Assembly: GCA_964584415.1 (NCBI GenBank) | Contig: CAZOZX010000003.1 | Coordinates: 1 to 57,241, forward strand | Reading direction: 5' to 3' | Length of the DNA stretch: 57,241 nucleotides | From: PHAA01 sp964584415 | GTDB taxonomy: Bacteria > Bacillota > Syntrophomonadia > Syntrophomonadales > Syntrophomonadaceae | Shown here: in pieces, positions 33,106-41,522 of the stretch | Layout: each line of letters starts with the position of its first letter | How positions within the stretch are numbered: the stretch's first letter is position 1 | Program-made: the position numbers and the translations under genes | Notes under the pieces: model-generated | The model's input: the letters and a program-made list of their open reading frames with translations, nothing else | What the model was told of the DNA's origin: nothing | The model's database searches: none

Positions 33106-33987
33106 CTATGCAATTTGCAATATTTCTGATGGGATGAGCAGCTGGTAATCGTCCTCAGCTGCCAGTTTATCAAGATAAATTCCTACCACCAGGTTTTTAT
33201 AAAGCACTTGGGTTTGGTCTGGATCAATCAGGATCTCATCACATCTAAAACCAACCATCATACCACTCTTCTGACCAATCGAACTAAACGGTATAAGCCG
33301 CAAGCGATGAGCCCAGCTACTCTCACTCAAGGCCTCGAGAACATCGTTTTGGTCTTTGGAATTCTCTATCGCGGCTTGACAATCAGCTGGTATGCAGTCC
33401 TTTATTAGGCTGTACTCGGCTACCACTACCGGACGCTTGGTAAGTGGGTCACGCAAGTGGTTTCCGGTATCAAGAAATCCCTTTCCCCGGCAGGTTGTGG
33501 TACCAAAATGCAATTCTACCCGGTATCTTAATAATGCTGGTAGCAGCTTGGTGGACAGGTACTTTTCCGCCTGGTAAGCAATAAATACCGAGCAAATAAT
33601 TCCTGCCAACAACCACCAATATGAAAAGTTCCTGCCTGGGTTTATTTGGTTCATCTGATAGGCCAGGGCGTTGGTAGCCCCGGCCGCAACAAAACTGATA
33701 CCGTAAAATGCTGTCAGAGTCTTCTTAATGTCTTCCCACCCTGTGGGCCTAAACGCGAGCCACATAAACATTAGAGAAAACAGGATTTTAGCCGGCCAAC
33801 TATAGAGAATAGCTGTTTTAGGAATTAGATTTCCTATACCATACAAACCACCTAAGGCGGCAACCGCAACAAACCGCCTATAGTCAGCCGCCTTGCCGGT
33901 TAGTTTGGCAGTCGCCCAGAGAATCATATAGTCCATGATGAAATTAACCAGGAATGTTAAATCCAAATATACTTCAGGTTGGTTCAC
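33106..33987 (-). CDS. spoIIGA: Pro-sigma-E processing protease SpoIIGA
   Basis: Septum-located aspartic protease that cleaves pro-sigma-E after a signal from the forespore. 293 residues: five hydrophobic helices in the first 140, then a cytoplasmic domain with the catalytic motif GFLDTGNHLRDP (Asp173). The start is a GTG at 33987 after ATAGGTGAGCCC. Immediate linkage to sigE is the universal arrangement in endospore formers. Confidence 0.94.
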   Translation of the reverse strand: MNQPEVYLDLTFLVNFIMDYMILWATAKLTGKAADYRRFVAVAALGGLYGIGNLIPKTAILYSWPAKILFSLMFMWLAFRPTGWEDIKKTLTAFYGISFVAAGATNALAYQMNQINPGRNFSYWWLLAGIICSVFIAYQAEKYLSTKLLPALLRYRVELHFGTTTCRGKGFLDTGNHLRDPLTKRPVVVAEYSLIKDCIPADCQAAIENSKDQNDVLEALSESSWAHRLRLIPFSSIGQKSGMMVGFRCDEILIDPDQTQVLYKNLVVGIYLDKLAAEDDYQLLIPSEILQIA

Positions 33988-34231
33988 GGGCTCACCTATA
34001 TTCGCTTAGAGTGTCTGGAGAAGCAGGATAAAATACGGTCTTTCATTTATATGTCCTTAACGCCAATATATGTGTGACAAATTATACTAAATGCTATGAG
34101 CTTAAAATGTTGTTTTTGGGCATGACTGGGAGGTAACTTATTCTATATATAGGCAATATACGCGGCTTTCAAACTTTTTCTGAAGATGCTCTATTGGGCC
34201 CCAATAATGACTCGCGATTATTTGGGACTTG
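33988..34231 (-). promoter_or_regulatory. Upstream region of spoIIGA-sigE
   Basis: Intergenic stretch between ftsZ and spoIIGA. On the minus strand TTGTCA (34075-34080) and TATAAA (34046-34051) are 23 bases apart, resembling the over-long spacing of the Spo0A-activated spoIIG promoter of Bacillus (22). The TTTGTCACA around the first element is close to a 0A box. A TATAAT at 34081-34086 lacks a good -35. No small gene found. Confidence 0.3.
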
Positions 34232-34276
34232 AGCAGAAAAAGAAAAGGCCCAGTTTCGTTTGAAACTGGCCCTTTG
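34232..34276 (-). terminator. Terminator behind ftsZ
   Basis: On the minus strand a GGCCAGTTTC arm pairs with GAAACTGG-GCC around a 4-base loop, followed by TTTTCTTTTTC. It ends the division-gene transcript before the sporulation genes. Confidence 0.8.
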
Positions 34277-34303
34277 GATTCCGCTCGCTGTATCCCGGTC
34301 GTT

Positions 34304-35380
34304 TTATTTCCGTTTAAGTACGAAGGGAGGAATCTCCAGGTCATTACGGTCTAGGAATGATGCGGTCTGACGACCCGGCTGACGTGGTTGGCGCTGGACC
34401 GTTTCACTGCTAGGTTGCAGCCTGGGTCCATCAAATCCGGTCGCAATAACCGTGACCCTAACTTCATCGCCGAGCGATTCATCGGTGTTGGCCCCAAATA
34501 TAATATTGGCCTCCGCATCAGCTGATTCATGGATTATCGCGGCAGCTTCCTGAATTTCGAATAGGGTTAGATCTTCACCCCCGCTAATATTGAAGAGTAC
34601 GCCCTTCGCACCTTCAATAGATGTCTCCAACAAAGGACTCGATATTGCCTGGCGGGCTGCCTCTGCGGCACGGTTCTCTCCTTTGGCTTGGCCTATGCCC
34701 ATTAATGCCGAGCCGGTGTTCTTCATCACCGTTTGTACATCTGCAAAGTCACAATTTATTAAACCAGGAATGGCAATCAGGTCAGATATTCCTTGGACCC
34801 CTTGCCGCAGTATATCATCGGCAACCCTAAATGCCTCGTTTACCGGGGTATTTTTCTGAACAACCTGCAATAACCTGTCATTGGGTATAGTAATAAGGCT
34901 GTCAACTTCCTCCTTTAGAGCTTGGATGCCTTTATCAGCCTGCAGATTTCTCTTGCGTCCCTCGAATAGAAAAGGCCTAGTTACTACGCCAACTGTCAGA
35001 GCGCCCATACGTTTGGCAACACGAGCGATAATTGGAGCCCCACCTGTTCCGGTCCCACCACCCATACCGGCAGTGACAAAAACCATATCAGCACCTTGCA
35101 AAGCCCGAACCAGTTCATCTTCGCTCTCTTCAGCGGCCTTCATTCCTACTTCGGGATCAGCTCCTGCTCCCAGGCCTTTGGTGAGTTTTCCTCCGACCTG
35201 AATTTTCTTTTCCGCTTTTGACAACTGAAGGGCCTGCGAATCAGTGTTAACGGCAATAAACTCGACACCCTTCAGATTAGCTTCAATCATCCTGTTGATA
35301 GCGTTACTTCCCCCACCACCAACTCCTATTACCTTAATATCGGCAAACTGCTGCATCTCCACATCGAAATCTAACGGCAT
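34304..35380 (-). CDS. ftsZ: Cell division protein FtsZ
   Basis: Tubulin-like GTPase forming the Z-ring. 358 residues: GTP-binding GGGTGTG loop at 107-113, N-terminal KVIGVGGGGSNAINRM, T7 loop NCDFADVQTVM, and the conserved C-terminal peptide DLEIPPFVLKRK, which binds FtsA/SepF/ZapA-type partners. The linker before it is short (about 30 residues). ATG at 35380 behind GGAGGGTAAAAC, 20 bp after ftsA. Confidence 0.98.
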   Translation of the reverse strand: MPLDFDVEMQQFADIKVIGVGGGGSNAINRMIEANLKGVEFIAVNTDSQALQLSKAEKKIQVGGKLTKGLGAGADPEVGMKAAEESEDELVRALQGADMVFVTAGMGGGTGTGGAPIIARVAKRMGALTVGVVTRPFLFEGRKRNLQADKGIQALKEEVDSLITIPNDRLLQVVQKNTPVNEAFRVADDILRQGVQGISDLIAIPGLINCDFADVQTVMKNTGSALMGIGQAKGENRAAEAARQAISSPLLETSIEGAKGVLFNISGGEDLTLFEIQEAAAIIHESADAEANIIFGANTDESLGDEVRVTVIATGFDGPRLQPSSETVQRQPRQPGRQTASFLDRNDLEIPPFVLKRK

Positions 35381-35400
35381 GTTTTACCCTCCTCAAATAA

Positions 35401-36639
35401 TTAAGAAAATAAGTCTTTTAACCAATCATTAATCCGATGAAAAACACTGGAAACCCCTGCCTGGGTCTCTATAAGCATGGGGTCCAGACTCTTGAGACCA
35501 TACATCAAACCTCCCAAGGCAACAGAATTTTGAGGCTGATTTAGTTCCAAGCTAAGCCCTTTTATATTATCTGGCTTGCCCAGTCTAACCGGGACCTCCA
35601 GATAATCTTCCATTTGTGATACAAAACCCTGTAGTTGAGCTCCTCCCCCGGTAAAAACCACTCCTCCAGCTAATTTATGTATATCACCTAACTGTTGTAA
35701 TTCAGTATAAATCATTTCCAACATTTCCAACACCCGTGCCGAGATTATTTCTGCCACCAATTTCTGGGGTACCTGCCTGATATCGCTTCCTTGAATATTA
35801 TGGATTTCGATCATTACATCTTCTGGTGCCAACTCGGCCGAGACCAAACCATACTGTTCTTTTATGCGGACTGCTTCCTCCATTGATGTTCTAAGTACTA
35901 TAGCCAGGTCCTTGGTGATGTAGTCACCTCCAATTGGCAGTACTGAGGTAGATAGTATAGTTCCATGATTAAATATACTTAGTTCGGTAGTTCCGGCGCC
36001 CATATCGATCAGCGCCACTCCCATCTCTTTTTCGGCGGGCATTAGAACTGACTCAGCATTGAGTAACTGGTTGTAGAGCGTCTGGTCAATTTGCAGGTTA
36101 ATTCTCTGAGTGCTTCTTTGTAAATTTTGCAGGGCTGCAGTAGCCGCATAGATCACCAAGGCTTCTGCTTCTAAGCGGTTGCCGACCATTCCCACTGGAT
36201 CATTTACCCCATCGTAGCCATCGATTATATATTGTCTCTCAATAACCTGCACGACGGTCTTGTCAGGGGGCAGGGCTATATTGGTCGCCGAATTCAATAC
36301 CCTTTCCCTGTCTTCTTTGGTAACCACATTCTCGGGATTACCTACCGCTATCACCGCGTGGTTGTTTACAGCGCCTATGCTAATCCCAGAAAAGCCGGTT
36401 ATCGTGCTGAGAATATCTATACCAGTCAGTCTCTCCAACTCATTCAAGCATTTATCGATGGAGCGAGCAGTGCTTTCAATATCAACTATGTTCCCCCTTC
36501 GTAAACCTGACGAAGGTATCCGGGCAATCCCCAGTACATTTACTTCCCGGAGATGGTTCATAACCCCCAGCGCTGCTTTAACATCACCAGTACCGACATC
36601 CAAACCCACCACAATATTGCGTTTGATAATTATCAGCAC
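35401..36639 (-). CDS. ftsA: Cell division protein FtsA
   Basis: Actin-like membrane anchor of FtsZ. About 405-412 residues: VVGLDVGTGDVKAA phosphate loop, the 1C-type inserted domain, GAGTTELSIF and GGGAQLQGF nucleotide-site motifs, and a C-terminal amphipathic helix (INDWLKDLF) for membrane binding. The start is uncertain: the only Shine-Dalgarno (AAGGAG) touches the GTG at 36639, too close to use. The normal FtsA start would be at the ATT or ATC 8 or 11 bases downstream. Confidence 0.95.
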   Translation of the reverse strand: MLIIIKRNIVVGLDVGTGDVKAALGVMNHLREVNVLGIARIPSSGLRRGNIVDIESTARSIDKCLNELERLTGIDILSTITGFSGISIGAVNNHAVIAVGNPENVVTKEDRERVLNSATNIALPPDKTVVQVIERQYIIDGYDGVNDPVGMVGNRLEAEALVIYAATAALQNLQRSTQRINLQIDQTLYNQLLNAESVLMPAEKEMGVALIDMGAGTTELSIFNHGTILSTSVLPIGGDYITKDLAIVLRTSMEEAVRIKEQYGLVSAELAPEDVMIEIHNIQGSDIRQVPQKLVAEIISARVLEMLEMIYTELQQLGDIHKLAGGVVFTGGGAQLQGFVSQMEDYLEVPVRLGKPDNIKGLSLELNQPQNSVALGGLMYGLKSLDPMLIETQAGVSSVFHRINDWLKDLFS

Positions 36640-36709
36640 TCCTTATTTGGTTTCTACCATCTAAATACTACAAACGCACGTATTTTCCTTTTTTTAGGGT
36701 GTTTTTTTA

Positions 36710-37045
36710 TCAGTACTTTTTCAGTAAATATCGACGTATTATCCCTAAATTTTGGAATAGTCTAACCCCAAAAACCACCACCGCCGCCAGATACAATTCC
36801 AGTCCTAATCTATCTCCAAAATAGGCAAGCGCAGCTGCCAGCAAAGAATTCGTAAAGAATCCGGTGATAAATATAGTAGTATCGAAGGCGTCTTCCATAA
36901 ATGCTCGAATGCCCCCGAACACCGAATCCAAGGATGCCAATACCGCAATTGACACATATTCCACCATTGAAGCCGGTAAAAATATAGGCAGTTGGAATCC
37001 TATAAACAATCCAAGGGCCAAACACAATATTGTAATCCACCACAT
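36710..37045 (-). CDS. sbp: Small basic protein Sbp (DUF1290)
   Basis: 111-residue membrane protein with about three to four hydrophobic helices and a basic C-terminus (RRYLLKKY), recognised by length, topology and place: in Bacillus sbp stands just before ftsA in the same order. Function unknown. There are 70 bases between it and ftsA. Confidence 0.88.
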   Translation of the reverse strand: MWWITILCLALGLFIGFQLPIFLPASMVEYVSIAVLASLDSVFGGIRAFMEDAFDTTIFITGFFTNSLLAAALAYFGDRLGLELYLAAVVVFGVRLFQNLGIIRRYLLKKY

Positions 37046-37060
37046 TTTTGATCACGCCTT

Positions 37061-37765
37061 TTATTTTTGTTTAGGGGTCGTATATTCAAATTTCATGGAG
37101 CCTGTATAGGCAGGAATCTCTATATTATTATTGCGGACCAATTGGGTTTGCAAACCGAAAGAATTTAACTCGTCCAACTTGCCGCCTTTTATGGTCAGAC
37201 CGCTTTCCAACAGCTGCTGATCACCGGTAGCTTTTATAACAAATGGCGGCCCGATTTTGTTCCAATTGACCAGAATAGTAGTTCCTGCACATCTTATTTC
37301 TGACATAGCTATAATCCTTTGATCATTAACAGAAATTGCTTCAGCCCCAGACGCCTTAAGCTCGTTAACAATACTTAAGATATCACTGTCATGAACCAGG
37401 TAGGCGTTCGGATCATCTCCAGGCTGCAAGGCCCGAAGGCTATCGTTTAAGGTTACAATAATACCTGTACCGGTGACTGCGGTCAATCCAGCTGCCATGT
37501 TGGATTTTTTTAACTCGGCTTGCAGATCGGCGTTTAACTGACTTTCACTACCTACATTGGTCACCTTTTCTCTTAGCTCAACTATTTCTTCAGAGAGTTT
37601 TTGGTTCTCCTTCAGTAGTGAACTGTTAATAGCAGCCAGGTCATCTACTCTATTAGTGCGAAGGTTGGGGCCATAGTTTTCCGAAGTACGGTATTGCACC
37701 GAAAGCATTATCCCAACAATAACACATATAATCATAATAGTTATCTTACCGCTGGCTTCCCTCAT
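37061..37765 (-). CDS. DUF881 family protein (YlxW/YlxX-like)
   Basis: 234 residues: N-terminal membrane helix (ITIMIICVIVGIMLSV), coiled coil (about 45-75) and the DUF881 core with GTGIIVTLNDS, IVNELKASGAEAISVNDQRI and GPPFVIKATGD. Bacillus has two such genes (ylxW, ylxX) between divIB and sbp; here there is one. Probably an extracytoplasmic division or envelope factor; no biochemical role is established. Confidence 0.88.
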   Translation of the reverse strand: MREASGKITIMIICVIVGIMLSVQYRTSENYGPNLRTNRVDDLAAINSSLLKENQKLSEEIVELREKVTNVGSESQLNADLQAELKKSNMAAGLTAVTGTGIIVTLNDSLRALQPGDDPNAYLVHDSDILSIVNELKASGAEAISVNDQRIIAMSEIRCAGTTILVNWNKIGPPFVIKATGDQQLLESGLTIKGGKLDELNSFGLQTQLVRNNNIEIPAYTGSMKFEYTTPKQK

Positions 37766-37776
37766 TTTGTCCCCCT

Positions 37777-38514
37777 CTATTCTCTGGTCTTAAGTACCGG
37801 TTCACCCTTAAAGCGTATGTCGACATAATCCAGCTGGTCGGAGCCTTTGGCTGCCAGATCACTTTCAATCTGCAGTACTTCACTAAATGTTTTGGTTTTT
37901 TCGTCTAATCTATCCAGATTTCCGAATCTTACCTCTGTTCCCTGCAGGGTATAAATTTTCAGGGTTCCGTCATTCTGAAAATAGATTTCCGAAATTAAAG
38001 GATGTTGATCTGCAGCAATTGCCTGCCACACCTGTTTAATCATTTCAGTGGCCTGAATGTTAACGGTTTGTCCGAGGTTAACATAATCAGGCATCGTTTC
38101 CAGGGTAATTATCAAGTCATTATCTGCAGGAACATGATTTAATTTATCGAAACAGACTCCCGCATCATCAATACATAAGAATATTTCATTATAAGGGATA
38201 ACCGCCCAAACCTGCCGTTCAGTAATCCTGATATCTATCTCACTTAAAAGTTTACGTTTGATTTCTGCCTGTTTTATCATGGGATGAACTTCAATAGCCC
38301 GAGCTGCTTCCTTTTCATTGAATTTGAACATATTAATTCCGGGTGCTAATCCCGATAGTGCCAATATCTCTTCCTGTGAAACCTTTTCATTACCACTTAC
38401 TTTAATATGGCTTACGGCAAATATTGAACTGTGCATGAATAAATAAGCTGATGTTAAGATGACAAAGGCTAATAGTACAACGCTGAATATCCGCGGAAAT
38501 TTTTTACGATTCAC
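37777..38514 (-). CDS. ftsQ: Cell division protein FtsQ/DivIB
   Basis: Bitopic divisome protein bridging FtsL/DivIC and the PBP. 245 residues: short cytoplasmic tail, membrane helix (about 10-30), POTRA domain beginning FAVSHIKVSGNEKVSQEEI, then a beta domain. Starts at GTG 38514 behind AAGGGGAATTC. 221 bases separate it from murA, with a terminator, so it likely heads a ftsQ-to-ftsZ transcript. Confidence 0.92.
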   Translation of the reverse strand: MNRKKFPRIFSVVLLAFVILTSAYLFMHSSIFAVSHIKVSGNEKVSQEEILALSGLAPGINMFKFNEKEAARAIEVHPMIKQAEIKRKLLSEIDIRITERQVWAVIPYNEIFLCIDDAGVCFDKLNHVPADNDLIITLETMPDYVNLGQTVNIQATEMIKQVWQAIAADQHPLISEIYFQNDGTLKIYTLQGTEVRFGNLDRLDEKTKTFSEVLQIESDLAAKGSDQLDYVDIRFKGEPVLKTRE

Positions 38515-38655
38515 GAATTCCCCTTCCCATCTAAAGATCCTCGTATTTCATAGAGCAAATTATAGCAGAGAATTACCAGATATTGAAGCAAACAAAAACA
38601 AAGACAATATCCATTTGGTCTTTTTTTGCGTTTTTTCTGTGTTCGAATAGAATAG

Positions 38656-38694
38656 CAAAAAGGGTGGCCATTTAGATTCTTTTCCTGCCACCCC
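38656..38694 (-). terminator. Terminator behind murA
   Basis: On the minus strand GGGTGGC and GCCACCC form a 7-bp stem around an 18-base loop, followed by TTTTTGC. The long loop makes it moderately strong; it divides the mur and fts parts of the cluster. Confidence 0.65.
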
Positions 38695-38735
38695 GATACT
38701 CGTATATTAACCACTATTATGACTGTAACAATTGT

Positions 38736-39989
38736 TTAATATATAATCCTTTCTGCATCCGCACCTAGTGCTTGCAATTTTTCATGAATCTTTTCATAAC
38801 CCCGGTCTATATGCTCTAACTTACCAATCTGGGTTTCTCCTTCAGCATAGATGCCTGCCAATATAAGCGCAGCACCAGCCCGCAAGTCAGTTGATTCAAC
38901 GGTTGTTCCCTGCCAGTTCTTTTTACCGTTGATTATGGCTACTCTTCCTTCAACTTTAATATCGGCACCCATGCGGTGAAGCTCCGGGACATGCATAAAT
39001 CGGTTCTCGAATATGGTCTCAACGATAACACTGGTGCCTGGGATGGTAGCCAAAAGAGCCATCATCTGGGCCTGCATGTCAGTTGGGAAGCCCGGGTAAG
39101 GCATGGTCTTAATATCAGTGGAGCGATACATTCCCCCTCCTACTATCCTAACACCTCCAGACCAGGGTACGATTTCAACTCCTACCTCGGTCAACTTGGA
39201 CATTAATGGCTGTAAATGCTCGATTACCACGTTCTCCACCCATACGTCACCGCGGCTGATCGCTCCTGCCACCATATAGGTCCCCGCTTCTATACGGTCA
39301 GGAATAACCGTATGTTCCACACTACCCAGAGTCGGAACCCCTTCAATGCGCACTGTATCAAGGCCTGCTCCCTTAATTCGTGCCCCCATACGATTCAGAA
39401 AATTTTGCAGATCAACAATTTCCGGTTCACGAGCAGCATTTCTAATCACTGTAGTCCCAGAGGTCATAGCCGCCGCCATCATAATGTTTTCTGTTGCCCC
39501 TACACTAGGAACATCCAGCATTATTTCTTTTCCTTGGGCGGCTATAGCTGTTCCTATCATTAGACCATGTTCTTCAGTAATTTGGTAACCCATATTCCTG
39601 AAGCCTTTGAGATGCAAGTCCATTGGACGCGATCCTATCGCACATCCTCCCGGGTAGGCAACCCTGGTTTGCTTAAATCTGCCCAGCAGAGGTCCCATAA
39701 CCAAATTGGAGGCTCTCATCCGCCTCGATATATTTTCCGGAAGCTCATAACTGTCAGCTGCTCGACCGTCTATGATTAATACATTGGCTTCGCGTTTTAC
39801 TTTTGCCCCCAGCAACGCCAGAGCTTCGGACATAACATTAATATCTTCCAATTCCGGGACCCCGTTTAGGACAACCTCTCCCGAACTCATTAAACTGGCA
39901 GCCATGATAGGAAGAATAGCGTTCTTGGAGCCGCTAATTTCAACCTGACCTTTTAAGGGTCTCCCGCCCCTTACCAGTAATTTCTCCAA
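38736..39989 (-). CDS. murA: UDP-N-acetylglucosamine 1-carboxyvinyltransferase
   Basis: First committed step of peptidoglycan synthesis: transfers enolpyruvate from PEP to UDP-GlcNAc. 417 residues with SKNAILPIMAASLM near the N-terminus and the PEP-binding, fosfomycin-target Cys116 in AYPGGCAIGS. The start is a TTG at 39989 behind GTGGAGGTGTTATT. Placement between murC and ftsQ is where Bacillus carries murB. Confidence 0.96.
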   Translation of the reverse strand: MEKLLVRGGRPLKGQVEISGSKNAILPIMAASLMSSGEVVLNGVPELEDINVMSEALALLGAKVKREANVLIIDGRAADSYELPENISRRMRASNLVMGPLLGRFKQTRVAYPGGCAIGSRPMDLHLKGFRNMGYQITEEHGLMIGTAIAAQGKEIMLDVPSVGATENIMMAAAMTSGTTVIRNAAREPEIVDLQNFLNRMGARIKGAGLDTVRIEGVPTLGSVEHTVIPDRIEAGTYMVAGAISRGDVWVENVVIEHLQPLMSKLTEVGVEIVPWSGGVRIVGGGMYRSTDIKTMPYPGFPTDMQAQMMALLATIPGTSVIVETIFENRFMHVPELHRMGADIKVEGRVAIINGKKNWQGTTVESTDLRAGAALILAGIYAEGETQIGKLEHIDRGYEKIHEKLQALGADAERIIY

Positions 39990-40022
39990 AATAACACCTC
40001 CACCGAATTGAAACCAAGGTGT

Positions 40023-41390
40023 CTATATTCTATCTGCCAACCGAACGCCTATTTTCCAAACGTCTCCCGCTCCCATGGTAATTAGAAGGTCATTGGCCGC
40101 TAGGTTATTAATGATGAATTCCTCCGCAGCTTCCAGATCCGGAACATATTTGACATTACATCCTGATTTTTTGGCAGCTTGATAAACCAACTCACCCGTG
40201 ACATTTTCCATGGGCGGTTCCCCAGCCGAATATATGTCTGTTATTACCACTAAATCAGCCTCCCGAAATGCGTCTCCGAATTGTCCGGAAAGAAGTTTGG
40301 TCCGAGTGTAACGATGAGGCTGAAATAAGACAATTAAGCGATCGTCGTGAAATTGCCGGGCAGCTTTGATAGTAGCCAGGATTTCAGTAGGATGATGGGC
40401 ATAATCATCAACGATGGTAATCCCTTGTTTGGATGCAACAACTTCAAAACGTCGTTTTGCTCCGGGAAAACTTTGTAAACCCTGCTCAATTTTATTAAAA
40501 TCATGTCCTAATTCCAGGGCTACAGCGGTTGCTGCCACAGCATTAAGAGCATTGTGCTTGCCGGGAATAGATAATCTCATTGGTCCCAGGAATTCTTTGC
40601 CTTTGTAAAGATCAAAGCGGGATCCCATACCCATAGGTTGCCAATTAGTATAGAAATAATCCAGACTGTCGTCATTTTCACCGTACATCAAGGTACGAGT
40701 AGTCAAATTTCGCCGTATACGCTGCAGAGTATTATCTCCTCCGTATAGTAAAGCAAAGCCCTCAGGCATGACTTGAGACAGGAATTGCTCAAAAGCTGCT
40801 TCCAGTCTATCCATGGATTGATAAAAATCCAGGTGGTCGTTCTCTATATTTGTCACTATTGCCGCATAAGGTTTGAGTTCCAGAAACGATGCATCACTTT
40901 CGTCTGCTTCAGTCACAAAGAAATCATTTTGGCCAAGACAGGCGTGTAAGTCGGTACCCTGTATTTCACCCCCAACAATAAAAGTAGGGTCAATCCCACA
41001 CCCTACGAGAGCCGAATACAGCATAGAAGTAGTCGTCGTCTTGCCATGAGCTCCTGCAATTGCCAGCCCCTTGCACTCGTTGACCAGTCGGGCCAACATC
41101 TGACCCCGTTTGATCACCGCGATATTCCTGGTCTCAGCCTCCTGCACCTCGACATTATTGGCAGGGATTGCAGAAGATATGACAACTAAATTTACTCCTT
41201 CTTCAAGGTTCGATTTGGAATGGCCTTGGTAAACTCGAATCCCAATCTGTTCTAATTGAGATGTGATGGTATTGACTTGTAAGTCAGAACCGCTTACCCG
41301 TATTCCCTGCTCTTTTAAAACCCGGGCGATTCCGCTCATCCCAGCACCAGCGATTCCAATCATATGAACCCATAAACGCGATTCGGCCAT
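40023..41390 (-). CDS. murC: UDP-N-acetylmuramate--L-alanine ligase
   Basis: Adds L-Ala to UDP-MurNAc. 455 residues: N-terminal GIAGAGMSGIARVL, P-loop GAHGKTTTTSML, EADESDASFL and VDDYAHHPTEI, all MurC-type. AAAGGAGATGACTAA precedes the ATG. A perfect palindrome lies just upstream of that ribosome site, and 132 bases separate it from murG, so it may be controlled separately. Confidence 0.96.
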   Translation of the reverse strand: MAESRLWVHMIGIAGAGMSGIARVLKEQGIRVSGSDLQVNTITSQLEQIGIRVYQGHSKSNLEEGVNLVVISSAIPANNVEVQEAETRNIAVIKRGQMLARLVNECKGLAIAGAHGKTTTTSMLYSALVGCGIDPTFIVGGEIQGTDLHACLGQNDFFVTEADESDASFLELKPYAAIVTNIENDHLDFYQSMDRLEAAFEQFLSQVMPEGFALLYGGDNTLQRIRRNLTTRTLMYGENDDSLDYFYTNWQPMGMGSRFDLYKGKEFLGPMRLSIPGKHNALNAVAATAVALELGHDFNKIEQGLQSFPGAKRRFEVVASKQGITIVDDYAHHPTEILATIKAARQFHDDRLIVLFQPHRYTRTKLLSGQFGDAFREADLVVITDIYSAGEPPMENVTGELVYQAAKKSGCNVKYVPDLEAAEEFIINNLAANDLLITMGAGDVWKIGVRLADRI

Positions 41391-41406
41391 TTAGTCATCT
41401 CCTTTG

Positions 41407-41425
41407 ATCATAAACAGTTTATGAT
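41407..41425. promoter_or_regulatory. Perfect 19-bp palindrome upstream of murC
   Basis: ATCATAAAC-A-GTTTATGAT, a 9+1+9 inverted repeat starting 17 bases before the murC ATG and touching its Shine-Dalgarno. It is either a repressor operator or, in the mRNA, an 8-bp hairpin that could hide or expose the ribosome site. The other bases of 41391-41522 show no clear promoter. Confidence 0.55.
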
Positions 41426-41522
41426 TCAATCTATAGTATGCATAATTGAGAAAAGTGGTTACATATAGGCCTAACAGGCTTGTCTACAATTATCCCATTA
41501 TTAATCTTTGGCAAAAATAAGC

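Noticed and set aside
34138..34344. 68-codon minus-strand ORF between ftsZ and spoIIGA
   Set aside because: It runs through the ftsZ terminator and has no ribosome site or family features.
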